From assembly GCA_007050995.1 (NCBI GenBank), contig VJOU01000002.1:87501-151500 (forward strand): DNA of 64,000 nucleotides. The letters are read 5' to 3'. How positions within the stretch are numbered: the stretch's first letter is position 1; each line of letters opens with the position of its first letter. The notes below the pieces were generated by a model, which did not search any database, was not told the origin of the DNA, and saw nothing but the letters and a program-made list of their open reading frames with translations. Source of the stretch: Glycocaulis profundi. Its GTDB lineage: Bacteria > Pseudomonadota > Alphaproteobacteria > Caulobacterales > Maricaulaceae. This document shows, piece by piece, positions 32,600 through 41,189 of the stretch. A program made the translations under genes and the position numbers.

Positions 32600-34798
32600 T
32601 CAGGCCGCCTTCTTCTCCGGGTTGAAACGCCCGTAGAAGGTCTCGCCCTTGTCGGCCATCTCGCGCAGGAGCGAGGGCACGGCGAAAGCGTCGCCGTATG
32701 CCGCCTTCAGTTCGTCGGCACGCTGGACGAAGGCTTTCAGGCCCACCGTGTCGATGAAGCTGATCGCGCCGCCTGTGTAGGGGGCGAAGCCCCAGCCCAG
32801 GATCGAGCCGACATCCGCCTCGCGGGGGTCCTGCACGATCCCCTCCTCCATCGTGCGCGCGGCCTCGATGGACTGGGCGTACAGGATCCGGTCCTTGATC
32901 TCGGCCGGGCTGGGCTGCCTGTCGTCGGGCAGCACGCCGTCCTTCGCGAACTGGTCGAGCTCGTCCCACAGGCGCTTGCCGTCCTCGCCATACACGTAGA
33001 AGCCCTTGCCGTTCTTCCGGCCCAGACGCTCCTTCTCGTACATGGTGGTGATGATCTCGTCGGTCGGCGAGCCCTTGTAGGCGGTGCCCATGTCCTTCTT
33101 CGTCTGCTGGAGGATCTTGTAGGCCAGATCGATGGCCACCTCGTCCTGCAGGCTGAGCGGGCCGACGGGCATTCCGGCCATGCGCGCGCCGTTCTCGATC
33201 AGGGCGGGTTTGACGCCCTCGGACAGCATGTGCATGCCCTGCTCGATATAGCGCATCACGCAGCGGTTGGCGTAGAAGCCGCGGGTGTCGGCGACCACGA
33301 TCGGGGTCTTCTTGATCTTGGTCACGAAGTCGATGGCCCGGCTGACGGCATGGTCGCCGGTCTTCTCGCCCACGATCAGCTCGACCAGATTCATCTTCTC
33401 CACCGGCGAGAAGAAGTGGATGCCGATGAAGTGCTCGGGCCGCGAGGAGGCCTCGGCCAGCGAGGTGATCGGGATGGTGGAGGTGTTCGAGCCGAACACC
33501 GCGCCCTCCTTCATGTGCTCCTCGGCGGCCTTGGTGATCTTCGCCTTCAGCTCGGAGTTCTCGAACACGGCCTCCACGACCAGATCGACGTCCTTGAGCA
33601 GGCTGTAATCGGTGGTCGCGGTGATCAGGTCGCCCAGCTCGCCCGCCTTGGCCTCGGAGATCTTGCCCTTGGCCACGCCCTTGGCGAAGAAATCGGTCGC
33701 GTGCTTCTTGCCCTTGTCGGCATTGGACTGATCGACGTCGATCAGCACCACCTCGATGCCCGCCTGCGCGGCCACCGTGGTCACGCCCGCGCCCATGAAG
33801 CCCGCGCCGATGACGGCGATCTTCGTGATGTCGGCCTTCTCCTGCCCCTTCGGACGGCGGCCGCCCTTGTCCAGCGACTGCTTGGACAGGAAGAGCGAGC
33901 GGATCATGTTCCGGCTTTCAGGCCGCATCAGCAGCTTGGTGAAATACCGGCTCTCGATCCTGAGCGCGGCGTCCATCGGCACCTGAAGGCCCTCATAGAC
34001 GCACGACAGGATGTAGCGCTGGGCGGGGTAGTTGCCCCAGGTCTCCTTGCGCAGCATGGGCGATGCGGCGGCGAAGACCTGCGCGCCCGCGGGGTGGTAG
34101 GGGCCGCCGCCGGGGAGCTTGAACTTGTCCTGGTCCCAGGGCTGTTTGGCGCCCATCTCGTCCTTTTTCACCAGCGCTTTCGCCTTGTCGACGATCTCGG
34201 TGGCCGCCGCGATCTCATGGACCACGCCCTGATCCTTGGCCGTCTGGGCGTCGAACTGCTTGCCCTGCAGCATGATGGGGGCGGCGTTCATCACCCCGAT
34301 CAGGCGCGGCAGGCGCTGGGTGCCGCCGCCGCCGGGCAGCACGCCGACCAGCGATTCAGGCAGGCCCAGCTTGGCGCCCGTGTCGAAGGCCATGACCCGG
34401 TAGTGGCAGGCCAGGGTGATCTCGAAGCCGCCGCCCAGCGCCAGACCGTTGATGGCCGCCGCGACCGGCTTGCCGCAGGTCTCCAGTGCGCGGAGCCTGG
34501 AGTTGAGGTTATAGGCCATGTCGAACAGCTTCTGCTTGGCCTCGTCCTCGGGCAGGCCCTTCAGGTCCGCCATGCCCGCGCCGAGCTCGGACAGGTCCGC
34601 GCCCGCGCAGAAGGCTTTCTTGCCGCTCGTGATGACCGCGCCCTTGACCGCGTCGTCCTTGCCGATGCGGTCCACGATCTGGCCGATCTCGTCCATCACC
34701 GCGGACGAGAGCACGTTCATGGAGACGTCCGGGCTGTCGAAGGTGACCAGGGCGATGCCGTCATCGTCGAGGTCGTATTTGAAGTGGGTGTAGCTCAT
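32600..34798 (-). CDS. fadJ: Fatty acid oxidation complex alpha subunit (enoyl-CoA hydratase / 3-hydroxyacyl-CoA dehydrogenase)
   Basis: 732 residues. The N-terminal crotonase domain (about 10-200; [54 protein letters not shown] with the two catalytic Glu) is followed by an NAD-binding 3-hydroxyacyl-CoA dehydrogenase domain ([31 protein letters not shown] with the catalytic His) and its C-terminal helical domains. It carries out steps two and three of beta-oxidation. It could equally be called fadB by function; single-copy alphaproteobacterial homologues are often named either way. Last gene of the operon, 16 nt after the thiolase. Confidence 0.95.
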   Translation of the reverse strand: MSYTHFKYDLDDDGIALVTFDSPDVSMNVLSSAVMDEIGQIVDRIGKDDAVKGAVITSGKKAFCAGADLSELGAGMADLKGLPEDEAKQKLFDMAYNLNSRLRALETCGKPVAAAINGLALGGGFEITLACHYRVMAFDTGAKLGLPESLVGVLPGGGGTQRLPRLIGVMNAAPIMLQGKQFDAQTAKDQGVVHEIAAATEIVDKAKALVKKDEMGAKQPWDQDKFKLPGGGPYHPAGAQVFAAASPMLRKETWGNYPAQRYILSCVYEGLQVPMDAALRIESRYFTKLLMRPESRNMIRSLFLSKQSLDKGGRRPKGQEKADITKIAVIGAGFMGAGVTTVAAQAGIEVVLIDVDQSNADKGKKHATDFFAKGVAKGKISEAKAGELGDLITATTDYSLLKDVDLVVEAVFENSELKAKITKAAEEHMKEGAVFGSNTSTIPITSLAEASSRPEHFIGIHFFSPVEKMNLVELIVGEKTGDHAVSRAIDFVTKIKKTPIVVADTRGFYANRCVMRYIEQGMHMLSEGVKPALIENGARMAGMPVGPLSLQDEVAIDLAYKILQQTKKDMGTAYKGSPTDEIITTMYEKERLGRKNGKGFYVYGEDGKRLWDELDQFAKDGVLPDDRQPSPAEIKDRILYAQSIEAARTMEEGIVQDPREADVGSILGWGFAPYTGGAISFIDTVGLKAFVQRADELKAAYGDAFAVPSLLREMADKGETFYGRFNPEKKAA

Positions 34799-34814
34799 TG
34801 TCTCGTCTCCTGCC

Positions 34815-36023
34815 CTAGATCCGCTCGATGATGGTGGCCGTGCCCATGCCGCCGCCCACGCAGAGCGTGGCCAGGCCGGTGCCCTTGCCCGTGCGCTCGA
34901 GCTCGTCGAGGACGGTGCCCAGGATCATCGCGCCGGTGGCACCCAGCGGGTGGCCCAGCGCGATGGCGCCGCCATTCACGTTGGTCCGGTCGTGATCGAC
35001 GCCCAGATCCTCCATGAAGCGCAGGACGACCGCGGCGAAGGCCTCGTTCATCTCGTAAAGATCGATGTCGGACGGGCTCATGCCCGCCTTCTCCAGCGCC
35101 TTGCGGGCGGACGGGGCCGGGCCGGTGAGCATGATGGTGGGTTCAGAGCCGATGGACGCCATCGCCCGGATGCGCGCGCGGGGCTTCAGGCCCAGCTTCT
35201 CACCCATCTCCCTGGTGCCGATCAGCACGGCGGCGGCGCCGTCCACGATGCCCGAGGAGTTGCCCGCGTGGTGGACGAACTCGATGCGCTCGATGTCGGG
35301 GTATCGCTGGATGGCGACCTTGTCGAGGCCGACGAAGGCGCTGAGGTCCTTGAAGGCGGGCTTCAGGCTGGCCAGCGACTGCATGTCGGTCTCGGGGCGC
35401 ATGTGCTCGTCATGGTCGAGCTGGACGAGCCCCAGCTGGTTCTTCACCGCCACGACCGATTTTTCAAAGCGCTTCTCGTCCCACGCCTTTTTCGCGCGCT
35501 TCTGGCTCTCGACCGCGTAGGCGTCCACGTCGTCGCGGGAATAGCCGTACTTGGTCGCGATCAGGTCCGCCGAGACCCCCTGGGGCACCATGTAATGGTC
35601 GAAGGCGAGCTCGGGATCGACGCCCAGCGCGCCGCCGTCAGAGCCCATCGGCACGCGGGACATCGCTTCCACGCCCCCGCCGATGGCCATCCCCGCCTGG
35701 CCCGAGAGCACCTTGGCGGCGGCGATGTTGACCGCTTCGAGCCCGGAGGCGCAGAAGCGGTTGACCTGCACGCCCGCCACGCTCTCGGCGTAGTCCGCGT
35801 TCAGGACCGCGGCGCGCGCGATGTCCGCGCCCTGCTCGCCCACCGGGGAGACGCAGCCCAGGATCACGTCGTCGACATGGGCGGTGTCCAGCCCGGTGCG
35901 GTCGCGCAGCGCCTCGAGCTGCTGGGTGGCGAGCTGCAGCGCGGTGATCTCGTGCAGGCTGCCGTTCTTCTTGCCGCGGCCCCGCGGGGTCCGGACGGCG
36001 TCGTAGATGTAGGCGTGGGTCAT
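34815..36023 (-). CDS. fadA: Acetyl-CoA C-acyltransferase (3-ketoacyl-CoA thiolase)
   Basis: 402-residue thiolase catalysing the last beta-oxidation step. Catalytic residues: acyl-accepting Cys in [13 protein letters not shown], His in [15 protein letters not shown] and second Cys in TLCVGGGMG. The ATG at 36023 overlaps the stop of the upstream lipoprotein gene (ATGA). That makes the thiolase translationally coupled to an unrelated-looking lipoprotein, an unusual arrangement. It forms the FadA half of the trifunctional complex with the following fadJ gene. Confidence 0.95.
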   Translation of the reverse strand: MTHAYIYDAVRTPRGRGKKNGSLHEITALQLATQQLEALRDRTGLDTAHVDDVILGCVSPVGEQGADIARAAVLNADYAESVAGVQVNRFCASGLEAVNIAAAKVLSGQAGMAIGGGVEAMSRVPMGSDGGALGVDPELAFDHYMVPQGVSADLIATKYGYSRDDVDAYAVESQKRAKKAWDEKRFEKSVVAVKNQLGLVQLDHDEHMRPETDMQSLASLKPAFKDLSAFVGLDKVAIQRYPDIERIEFVHHAGNSSGIVDGAAAVLIGTREMGEKLGLKPRARIRAMASIGSEPTIMLTGPAPSARKALEKAGMSPSDIDLYEMNEAFAAVVLRFMEDLGVDHDRTNVNGGAIALGHPLGATGAMILGTVLDELERTGKGTGLATLCVGGGMGTATIIERI

Positions 36024-36457
36024 GGGAGACTCCCTTCTGGCGGTCGTGTGGCCCGCCCGCATCGCGCGAGCAGCCATTCGGCGGTTCCGTCCGACACGGT
36101 GACGAGGTCGCCGGGCGGATCGGAGAATTCAAAGCGGCGCTCGGCCGCGCGCAGAGTGCGGCCCTCGGCCTCGCAGGTGGCGGGCGCACGCACGTCCCCG
36201 TCCGCGGACAGCGAGAAGCCCTGCGGCTCGCACGTCATGCCGTCGATCTCGAAGCGCTCGCGCGAGAAGGTGAAGCGGCGGTCCTCGGGGCAGTCGCTGG
36301 ACATGGCCCAGGCGCCCGCGAACATCGCGTCGAACCGCTCCAGCGCGGCGGCTTCGGCTTCCGCCTCGGCGGCGGGATCGGGCTCGACGGGCGGCGCGGG
36401 CTCGTCAGGCGCGCAGGCGCAAAGGGCGAGCGCGGGGATGAGGGCCAGAGCGCGCAT
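36020..36457 (-). CDS. Small lipoprotein, paralogue B, in beta-oxidation operon
   Basis: 145 residues: signal peptide with lipobox LCAC (Cys15), an acidic/proline-rich spacer, then a compact domain with [38 protein letters not shown], and a C-terminal WLLARCG. Five mature-region cysteines other than the lipidated one. It shares its layout (AG-x-W-x-MS-x2-C...F-x-F/L...C, ending in an aromatic residue and RC/RCG) with the next gene upstream, so the two are tandem paralogues. Function unknown. Translationally coupled on both sides: 1-nt overlap with paralogue A and ATGA with fadA. Confidence 0.85.
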   Translation of the reverse strand: MRALALIPALALCACAPDEPAPPVEPDPAAEAEAEAAALERFDAMFAGAWAMSSDCPEDRRFTFSRERFEIDGMTCEPQGFSLSADGDVRAPATCEAEGRTLRAAERRFEFSDPPGDLVTVSDGTAEWLLARCGRATRPPEGSLP

Positions 36458-36945
36458 CAGGCGCTCCCGCAGCGGAAGCGGGTCCAGTCGTAATGGCCGT
36501 CCTCGAGGGTGATCTCGTCATCGCCCGCCGCGGCGATGGTGAGGGTGCGGGCGGGGATGGTCTCGCCCTCGGCGCTGCATTCGGCCGTGCGGCCCCAGAC
36601 CCGGTCGCCCTCGCGGCCCAGCTCGGTGATGTCGCAGACGATCTCGTAAAGCGCGAACCGGTCGGCGGTCAGGGTGAACATGCCCTCGGGCTCGCAGGCC
36701 GTGCTCATGCCCCAGCGCCCGGCGTAATTGGCCTCGAAATACGCGCGGGCGTCGGCTTCAGCCTCGGACCCGTCGCCGTCAGGATCGATCACCGGGTCCG
36801 CGCCGGAGTCGCGGTCGGTCTCGTCCTCGGTCAGAGCCGGGGCCGGATCGGGGCGCTGGTCGTCCTCGGGCGGGCGCTCGGCGGGGTCGCAGGCGGCCAG
36901 GGCGAGCGCGGCGACGGCGAAGGCGGGGAGGATGAATCGGGTCAT
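36457..36945 (-). CDS. Small lipoprotein, paralogue A, in beta-oxidation operon
   Basis: 162 residues: signal peptide with lipobox LAAC (Cys19), a 60-residue Asp/Glu/Pro-rich spacer and a domain with AGRWGMSTACEPEGMFTLT, YEIVCDITELG, RTAECSAEG, DWTRFRCG. Four conserved-looking cysteines. Paralogous to the next gene (36020-36457). Possibly a small envelope sensor or lipid-binding protein, but nothing in the sequence proves this. The ATG at 36945 overlaps the OsmC stop; the stop overlaps the paralogue start by one nt. Confidence 0.85.
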   Translation of the reverse strand: MTRFILPAFAVAALALAACDPAERPPEDDQRPDPAPALTEDETDRDSGADPVIDPDGDGSEAEADARAYFEANYAGRWGMSTACEPEGMFTLTADRFALYEIVCDITELGREGDRVWGRTAECSAEGETIPARTLTIAAAGDDEITLEDGHYDWTRFRCGSA

Positions 36946-37421
36946 GGGGCGTCTCCGTGTCCGGCCCCCTTCACCACGACGTCGAAGGCCACCGAGCTGG
37001 CGATGAAGCAGCGCTCATGAGCCTCGTGGTGAAGCCGGGCGAGCTCGTCCGCGCCCGGGCGCCTGTCAGGGGAAAACGCGATCCGGGGCCGGAGTTCCAC
37101 GCGCGTCATGGCGATCCTGCCGTCCTCGCGCTTTCCCATCGTGCCGACGGCGGCGTCCTCGTAGCGGTCGACCGTGAAGCCCGCCTTCGCCGCGAGGGCG
37201 AGGAAGAACAGCATGTGGCAGCTCGACAGCGCCGCCACCAGCGCCTCCTCGGGATCGACCGCGGACGCGTCGGACATGGGCTCGGGCACCACGCCGGGCG
37301 AGGAGGAGCCGGGCACCACCGCCCCGCCGTCGAAGCGCCAGTCATGGCGGCGCGAATAGCGGTTGGACGCGAAATCCTGATCGCCGCGCTCCCAGACAAT
37401 GGTGGCGGTGTGCTGGCTCAT
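36942..37421 (-). CDS. OsmC-family peroxiredoxin-like protein
   Basis: 159 residues. OsmC/Ohr fold with the reactive cysteine in AALSSCHMLFFLALAAKAG and the partner cysteine in HERCFIASSV, plus VDPEEALVAALSS before the first. Members reduce organic and fatty acid hydroperoxides. This fits its place in a fatty acid degradation operon, where it could remove lipid peroxides. The ATG at 37421 was chosen because the family starts at this point and the upstream acyl-CoA dehydrogenase stop lies 2 nt before it. Coupled to the lipoprotein downstream (ATGA). Confidence 0.92.
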   Translation of the reverse strand: MSQHTATIVWERGDQDFASNRYSRRHDWRFDGGAVVPGSSSPGVVPEPMSDASAVDPEEALVAALSSCHMLFFLALAAKAGFTVDRYEDAAVGTMGKREDGRIAMTRVELRPRIAFSPDRRPGADELARLHHEAHERCFIASSVAFDVVVKGAGHGDAP

Positions 37422-37423
37422 GG

Positions 37424-38596
37424 CTAGAGCGTCCTCGCGATCAGGAGCTTCATGATTTCGTTGGTGCCGCCGTAGATGCGCTGGACGCGGGCGTCGCGCC
37501 ACATGCGGGCGATGGCGTATTCGTTCATGAAGCCGTAGCCGCCGTGCAGCTGGACGCATTCGTCGATCAGCTCGCACTGGATGTCGGTCACCCAGTATTT
37601 CGCCATCGAGGCGGTGGCCGCGTCGAGCTTGCCCTGTATCAGCAGGTCCGAGCAGTGCTGGACGAAGACCTCGGCCACGGTGGCCTTGGTCTTGAGCTCG
37701 GCGAGCTTGAACTGGGTGTTCTGGAACTCGATCACCGCCTTGCCGAAGGCCTTGCGCTCTTTCACGTAGGCGATGGTGTCGGCCAGGGCGCGTTTCATCA
37801 TGCCCACGCCCTGCACGGCGATCTGCAGGCGCTCCTGAGGCAGCTGCTCCATGAGCTGGATGAAGCCGCGCCCCTCCTCGCCGCCCAAAAGGGCGTCGGC
37901 GGGCACGAACATGTCGTCGAAGAACAGCTCGGCGGTGTCCTGTCCCTTCAGGCCGACCTTGTCGAGATTGCGCCCGCGGCGGAAGCCGTCCAGCCCGTCG
38001 GTCTCGATCACGAACAGCGAGGTGCCCTTCGCGCCCGCCTTGGGGTCGGTCTTGGCCACGACCACGATCAGGTTGGCCGTGCCGCCATTGGTGATGAAGG
38101 TCTTCGCGCCGTTGATGCGCCAGCCATTGCCGTCCCGGACCGCGGTGGTCTTCACCCCCTGCAGGTCCGAGCCGGCGCCCGGCTCGGTCATCGCGATGGC
38201 GCCGACATACTCGCCCGAGAGCATCTTGGGCAGGACGCGCCGTTTCTGCTCATCGCTGCCGTAGTGCCAGACATAGGGCGCGACGATGGAGTTGTGCAGC
38301 GACGAGCCCCAGGCGTCGGTCCCCGCTTCGGCCAGCGCCATGTGGAAGACGTAGTCGTGCCGCCAGTCGCCGCCCGCACCGCCGTATTCCTCAGGGCATG
38401 AGGGGCAGAGGATCCCCGCCTCGCCCGCCTTGTTCCAGACCTCGCGGTCCACGACCCCCTCCTTCTCCCAGCGCTCGAGATGGGGGACGAGCTCTTTTTC
38501 GGCGAAGCCGCGCACGGCGTGCTCGAACATGTTCACGTCCTCCTGGTCGAGCCAAGCGGGACGGGGGTTGGACAGAATTTCGGCGGGGCTGGTCAT
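37424..38596 (-). CDS. Acyl-CoA dehydrogenase (medium/long-chain type)
   Basis: 390-residue FAD enzyme for the first beta-oxidation step. Motifs: AIAMTEPGAGSDLQGVKT, FITNGG, QLHGGYGFMNEY and the C-terminal QRIYGGTNEIMK, whose Glu is the catalytic base in the medium-chain class. It therefore differs in catalytic base position from the isovaleryl-type enzyme at 7054-8226. Third gene of the operon, 88 nt after the 595-residue dehydrogenase (with a strong hairpin in the gap) and 2 nt before OsmC. Confidence 0.94.
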   Translation of the reverse strand: MTSPAEILSNPRPAWLDQEDVNMFEHAVRGFAEKELVPHLERWEKEGVVDREVWNKAGEAGILCPSCPEEYGGAGGDWRHDYVFHMALAEAGTDAWGSSLHNSIVAPYVWHYGSDEQKRRVLPKMLSGEYVGAIAMTEPGAGSDLQGVKTTAVRDGNGWRINGAKTFITNGGTANLIVVVAKTDPKAGAKGTSLFVIETDGLDGFRRGRNLDKVGLKGQDTAELFFDDMFVPADALLGGEEGRGFIQLMEQLPQERLQIAVQGVGMMKRALADTIAYVKERKAFGKAVIEFQNTQFKLAELKTKATVAEVFVQHCSDLLIQGKLDAATASMAKYWVTDIQCELIDECVQLHGGYGFMNEYAIARMWRDARVQRIYGGTNEIMKLLIARTL

Positions 38597-38646
38597 TCAT
38601 CATCTCCCGAACGGCGCCTTGATGGCGCTCTTGGCAAGGTCAGCGG

Positions 38647-38676
38647 CCGCCCCGTCCGGCGAGCCGGACGGGGCGG
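38647..38676 (-). repeat. Strong intra-operon hairpin between two acyl-CoA dehydrogenase genes
   Basis: A 13-bp perfect stem (38647-38659 with 38664-38676) with loop CGAG lies 8 nt beyond the upstream stop. There is no T-run, so it is likelier an mRNA processing or stability element, or partial attenuation, than a full terminator. Confidence 0.6.
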
Positions 38677-38684
38677 AAATCACG

Positions 38685-40472
38685 TCAGAAGCGCTCGGCG
38701 TCCAGCGTCATCATGGTCTCGGCGCCGGATTCGATGCGGGCCAGATGGGCGTCCGCGTCGGGCAGCCAGCGTTCGAGGAAGTAGCGGCCTGTCACCAGCT
38801 TGGTGGCGTAGATCGGCTCGTCGGAGCCATCGGCGATCTTGGCCAGCGAGGCTTTCGCCATCTTGCCCCACATCCACGCGAAGCAGGTCAGGCCGAACAG
38901 GTGCAGGTAGTCGGTCGAGGCTGCGCCCGCATTGTCGAAATTCTCCAGCCCCTTCTCGACCAGCCAGTTGGTGGCCTTCTGCAGGCGCTCCTTGGAATAG
39001 GCCACGCCATCGGCGAAGGGCTTCATCTCGGAGGACTGGTTCTCGGCCACGAAGGCGTCCAGCTCGGCGAAGAAGGAATTGATCGGGCGCATCCCGTTCA
39101 TGGCGAGCTTGCGGCCCACCAGGTCGAGCGCCTGAATCCCGTTCGTGCCTTCGTAGATCAGGGTGATGCGCGCGTCGCGCAGGAGCTGTTCGATGCCCCA
39201 TTCGCGGGTGAAGCCCGACCCGCCGTGGATCTGGAGGCCCTTCGAGACGCTGTCATAGCCCTTGTCGGTCAGGTAGGCCTTCACGATGGGCGTCAGCAGG
39301 GCCATGAAGTCGCCCGCCTTGGTCTTGGTCTCCTCGTCCTCGGCGACGTGTTCGAGATCGCCCTGAAGCGCGGTCCACAGGGTGAAGGCGCGGCCCGCCT
39401 CCACGAACACCTTCTGGTCCATCAGCATGCGGCGCACGTCGGGATGCACGATGATCGGGTCGGCGGGCTGGTCAGGGTTTTTCGGCCCCGTCAGCGAACG
39501 GCCCTGGATGCGGTCTTTCGCGAAGGCGAGCGAGTATTGATAGGCGGTCTCGGCCAGCGCGAGGCCCTGCAGGCCGACGCCGAGCCGGGCCTGGTTCATC
39601 ATCACGAACATGATCCGCAGACCCTTGTGCTCGTCGCCCACGAGCCAGCCCTTCGCCTCGTCGTAATTCATCACGCAGGTCGAGTTGCCGTGGATGCCCA
39701 TCTTCTCTTCCAGGCCGCCGCAGCGCACGCCGTTGCGCTCGCCCGGCTCGCCGTTCCCGTCGGGAAGGAATTTGGGGACCACGAACAGGGAGATGCCCTT
39801 CACCCCTTCGGGCGCGCCCTCGATGCGGGCCAGCACCAGATGGATGATGTTCTTGCTCATCGGATGCTCGCCGGCCGAGATCCAGATTTTCTGGCCGGAG
39901 ATTTTGTACGAGCCGTCGCCGTTCGGCACGGCCTTGGTGCGCAGCATCCCCAGATCGGTGCCGCAGTGCGGCTCGGTCAGGTTCATGGTGCCCGACCACT
40001 CGCCCGAGATCATTTTCGGCAGGTAGAGCTCTTTCTGATCGTCGGTTCCGCCCACGGCCAGCGCGTGGACCGCGCCGCCGGTCAGGCCCGGATACATGCC
40101 GAAGGCCATGTTCGAAGAGGTGACCATCTCGTTGAAGGCGAGGTTGAGATAGTGGGGCAGGCCCTGCCCGCCATATTTCGGATCGGCCGACAGCGCGGTC
40201 CAGCCGCCTTCGGTGAGCTGGCGGTAGGCGTCGTCGAAGCCGGTGGGCACCTTCACCTCGCCATCGGGCTGAAGCTGGCAGCCCTCGTGATCGCCGATCC
40301 GGTTCAGCGGATGAAGCACGTTTTCGGCGAACTTCGCGCCCTCTTCGAGGATGGCGTCCACGATGTCTTCGGGCGCGTCCGCGAAGCCGGGCAGATTGCC
40401 GTGCTGCTGGACGTTGAGCACGTCGTTGATGATGAAGCGCTGGTCGCGGACGGGGGCGCGGTAGTCGGGCAT
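38685..40472 (-). CDS. Large acyl-CoA dehydrogenase (AidB/FadE-like, about 600 residues)
   Basis: 595 residues, the long proteobacterial acyl-CoA dehydrogenase form with an extra N-terminal lid (about 1-40) and a C-terminal helical domain (about 470-595). Core motifs: GTMNLTEPHCGTDLGMLRT, KIWISAGEH, LQIHGGSGFTREWGIEQLLRDARITLIYEGTNGIQALDL in sequence; the Glu of YEGTNGIQA is the expected catalytic base. It probably acts on medium or long acyl-CoAs, feeding FadJ/FadA. The ATG at 40472 begins the family-typical PDYRAPVRDQRFIINDVL. Confidence 0.94.
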   Translation of the reverse strand: MPDYRAPVRDQRFIINDVLNVQQHGNLPGFADAPEDIVDAILEEGAKFAENVLHPLNRIGDHEGCQLQPDGEVKVPTGFDDAYRQLTEGGWTALSADPKYGGQGLPHYLNLAFNEMVTSSNMAFGMYPGLTGGAVHALAVGGTDDQKELYLPKMISGEWSGTMNLTEPHCGTDLGMLRTKAVPNGDGSYKISGQKIWISAGEHPMSKNIIHLVLARIEGAPEGVKGISLFVVPKFLPDGNGEPGERNGVRCGGLEEKMGIHGNSTCVMNYDEAKGWLVGDEHKGLRIMFVMMNQARLGVGLQGLALAETAYQYSLAFAKDRIQGRSLTGPKNPDQPADPIIVHPDVRRMLMDQKVFVEAGRAFTLWTALQGDLEHVAEDEETKTKAGDFMALLTPIVKAYLTDKGYDSVSKGLQIHGGSGFTREWGIEQLLRDARITLIYEGTNGIQALDLVGRKLAMNGMRPINSFFAELDAFVAENQSSEMKPFADGVAYSKERLQKATNWLVEKGLENFDNAGAASTDYLHLFGLTCFAWMWGKMAKASLAKIADGSDEPIYATKLVTGRYFLERWLPDADAHLARIESGAETMMTLDAERF

Positions 40473-40555
40473 GGGTGTCTCCAGTGTCTGTCGTCTGTCG
40501 GGCGCGCCGCCGATCTTCGCGCGGCGGGCGGGCCGGGGTCCGTGAAATCTTCGTG

Positions 40556-41038
40556 TCAGTCGGGCGGCGCGCCGTGCCACTGGCTCAGGCGGGCCTGGGC
40601 CAGCGCTTCGAAGGCGCGGGCGCGGCGTTTGACGTCTTCGGGCGGCTCGCGGCGGGCCATGCGGTCCTCCAGCCAGAGGCAGCCCGCCTCCAGCTCGGAA
40701 ATCGCCGCGTCGATGTCCTCGCGCTGGCGCTCCAGATCGGAGATGCGCTCCCTGAACCGGGACAGCGTGGCGGTCATGTGGGCGGGGCCGAGAGGCTCGG
40801 TGGCTTCGAGGTCCAGCATCTCCTTGATGTCAGACAGGGCGAAGCCGACCCGCTTGCCGCGCAGGATGAGCGCCAGCCGCGCGCGGTCCGCGGGCGTGTA
40901 GAGCCGGGCCGCGCCGCGGCGCTCGGGGCTGAGCAGCCCCTGCTGTTCGTAAAAGCGCAGCGCCCGCGGCGTCACGCCGAAGGATTCGGCGAGGTCGCGG
41001 ATCGAATACAGCGTCTCTGAGGGCGCGGTCTGAGCCAT
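40556..41038 (-). CDS. MerR-family regulator of the acyl-CoA degradation operon (LiuR/PetR-like)
   Basis: 160 residues. N-terminal winged helix (about 11-80: YSIRDLAESFGVTPRALRFYEQQGLLSPERRGAARLY in adjoining pieces) and a C-terminal dimerising coiled coil (ISDLERQREDIDAAISELEAG). No metal-binding cysteine pattern (a single Cys in the C-terminal part), so it is of the class that senses metabolites such as acyl-CoAs. First gene of the operon; a 22-bp palindrome lies 21 nt upstream of its start. Autoregulation together with the downstream beta-oxidation genes is the simplest model. Confidence 0.92.
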   Translation of the reverse strand: MAQTAPSETLYSIRDLAESFGVTPRALRFYEQQGLLSPERRGAARLYTPADRARLALILRGKRVGFALSDIKEMLDLEATEPLGPAHMTATLSRFRERISDLERQREDIDAAISELEAGCLWLEDRMARREPPEDVKRRARAFEALAQARLSQWHGAPPD

Positions 41039-41058
41039 GACCGGCAGCCTCGCGCAGG

Positions 41059-41080
41059 TTTACGTTCACGTCAACGTCAA
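41059..41080 (-). promoter_or_regulatory. Palindromic MerR-type operator upstream of the beta-oxidation operon
   Basis: A 22-bp near-palindrome, 18 of 22 positions symmetric, is built of ACGT blocks (TTTACGTTCAC / GTCAACGTCAA on the plus strand). On the minus strand it contains two tandem TTGACG hexamers that could serve as the -35 element, as in other MerR promoters where the operator overlaps the promoter. It is reminiscent of LiuR-type sites. Confidence 0.7.
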
Positions 41081-41189
41081 TCTGAGCGCCTGCGTGGTTT
41101 CCCCCTCGCGGCGGCGGCCTTGACCCGGCCCCAATCAGGAGCTTGTGTCGCGCCACGTACCGGATTCACAGCCCATGAAGGCTTCGCCC

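Noticed and set aside
32468-34831. Plus-strand long open frame opposite fadJ
   Set aside because: Antisense shadow of a clearly identified enzyme; no start signal or domain.
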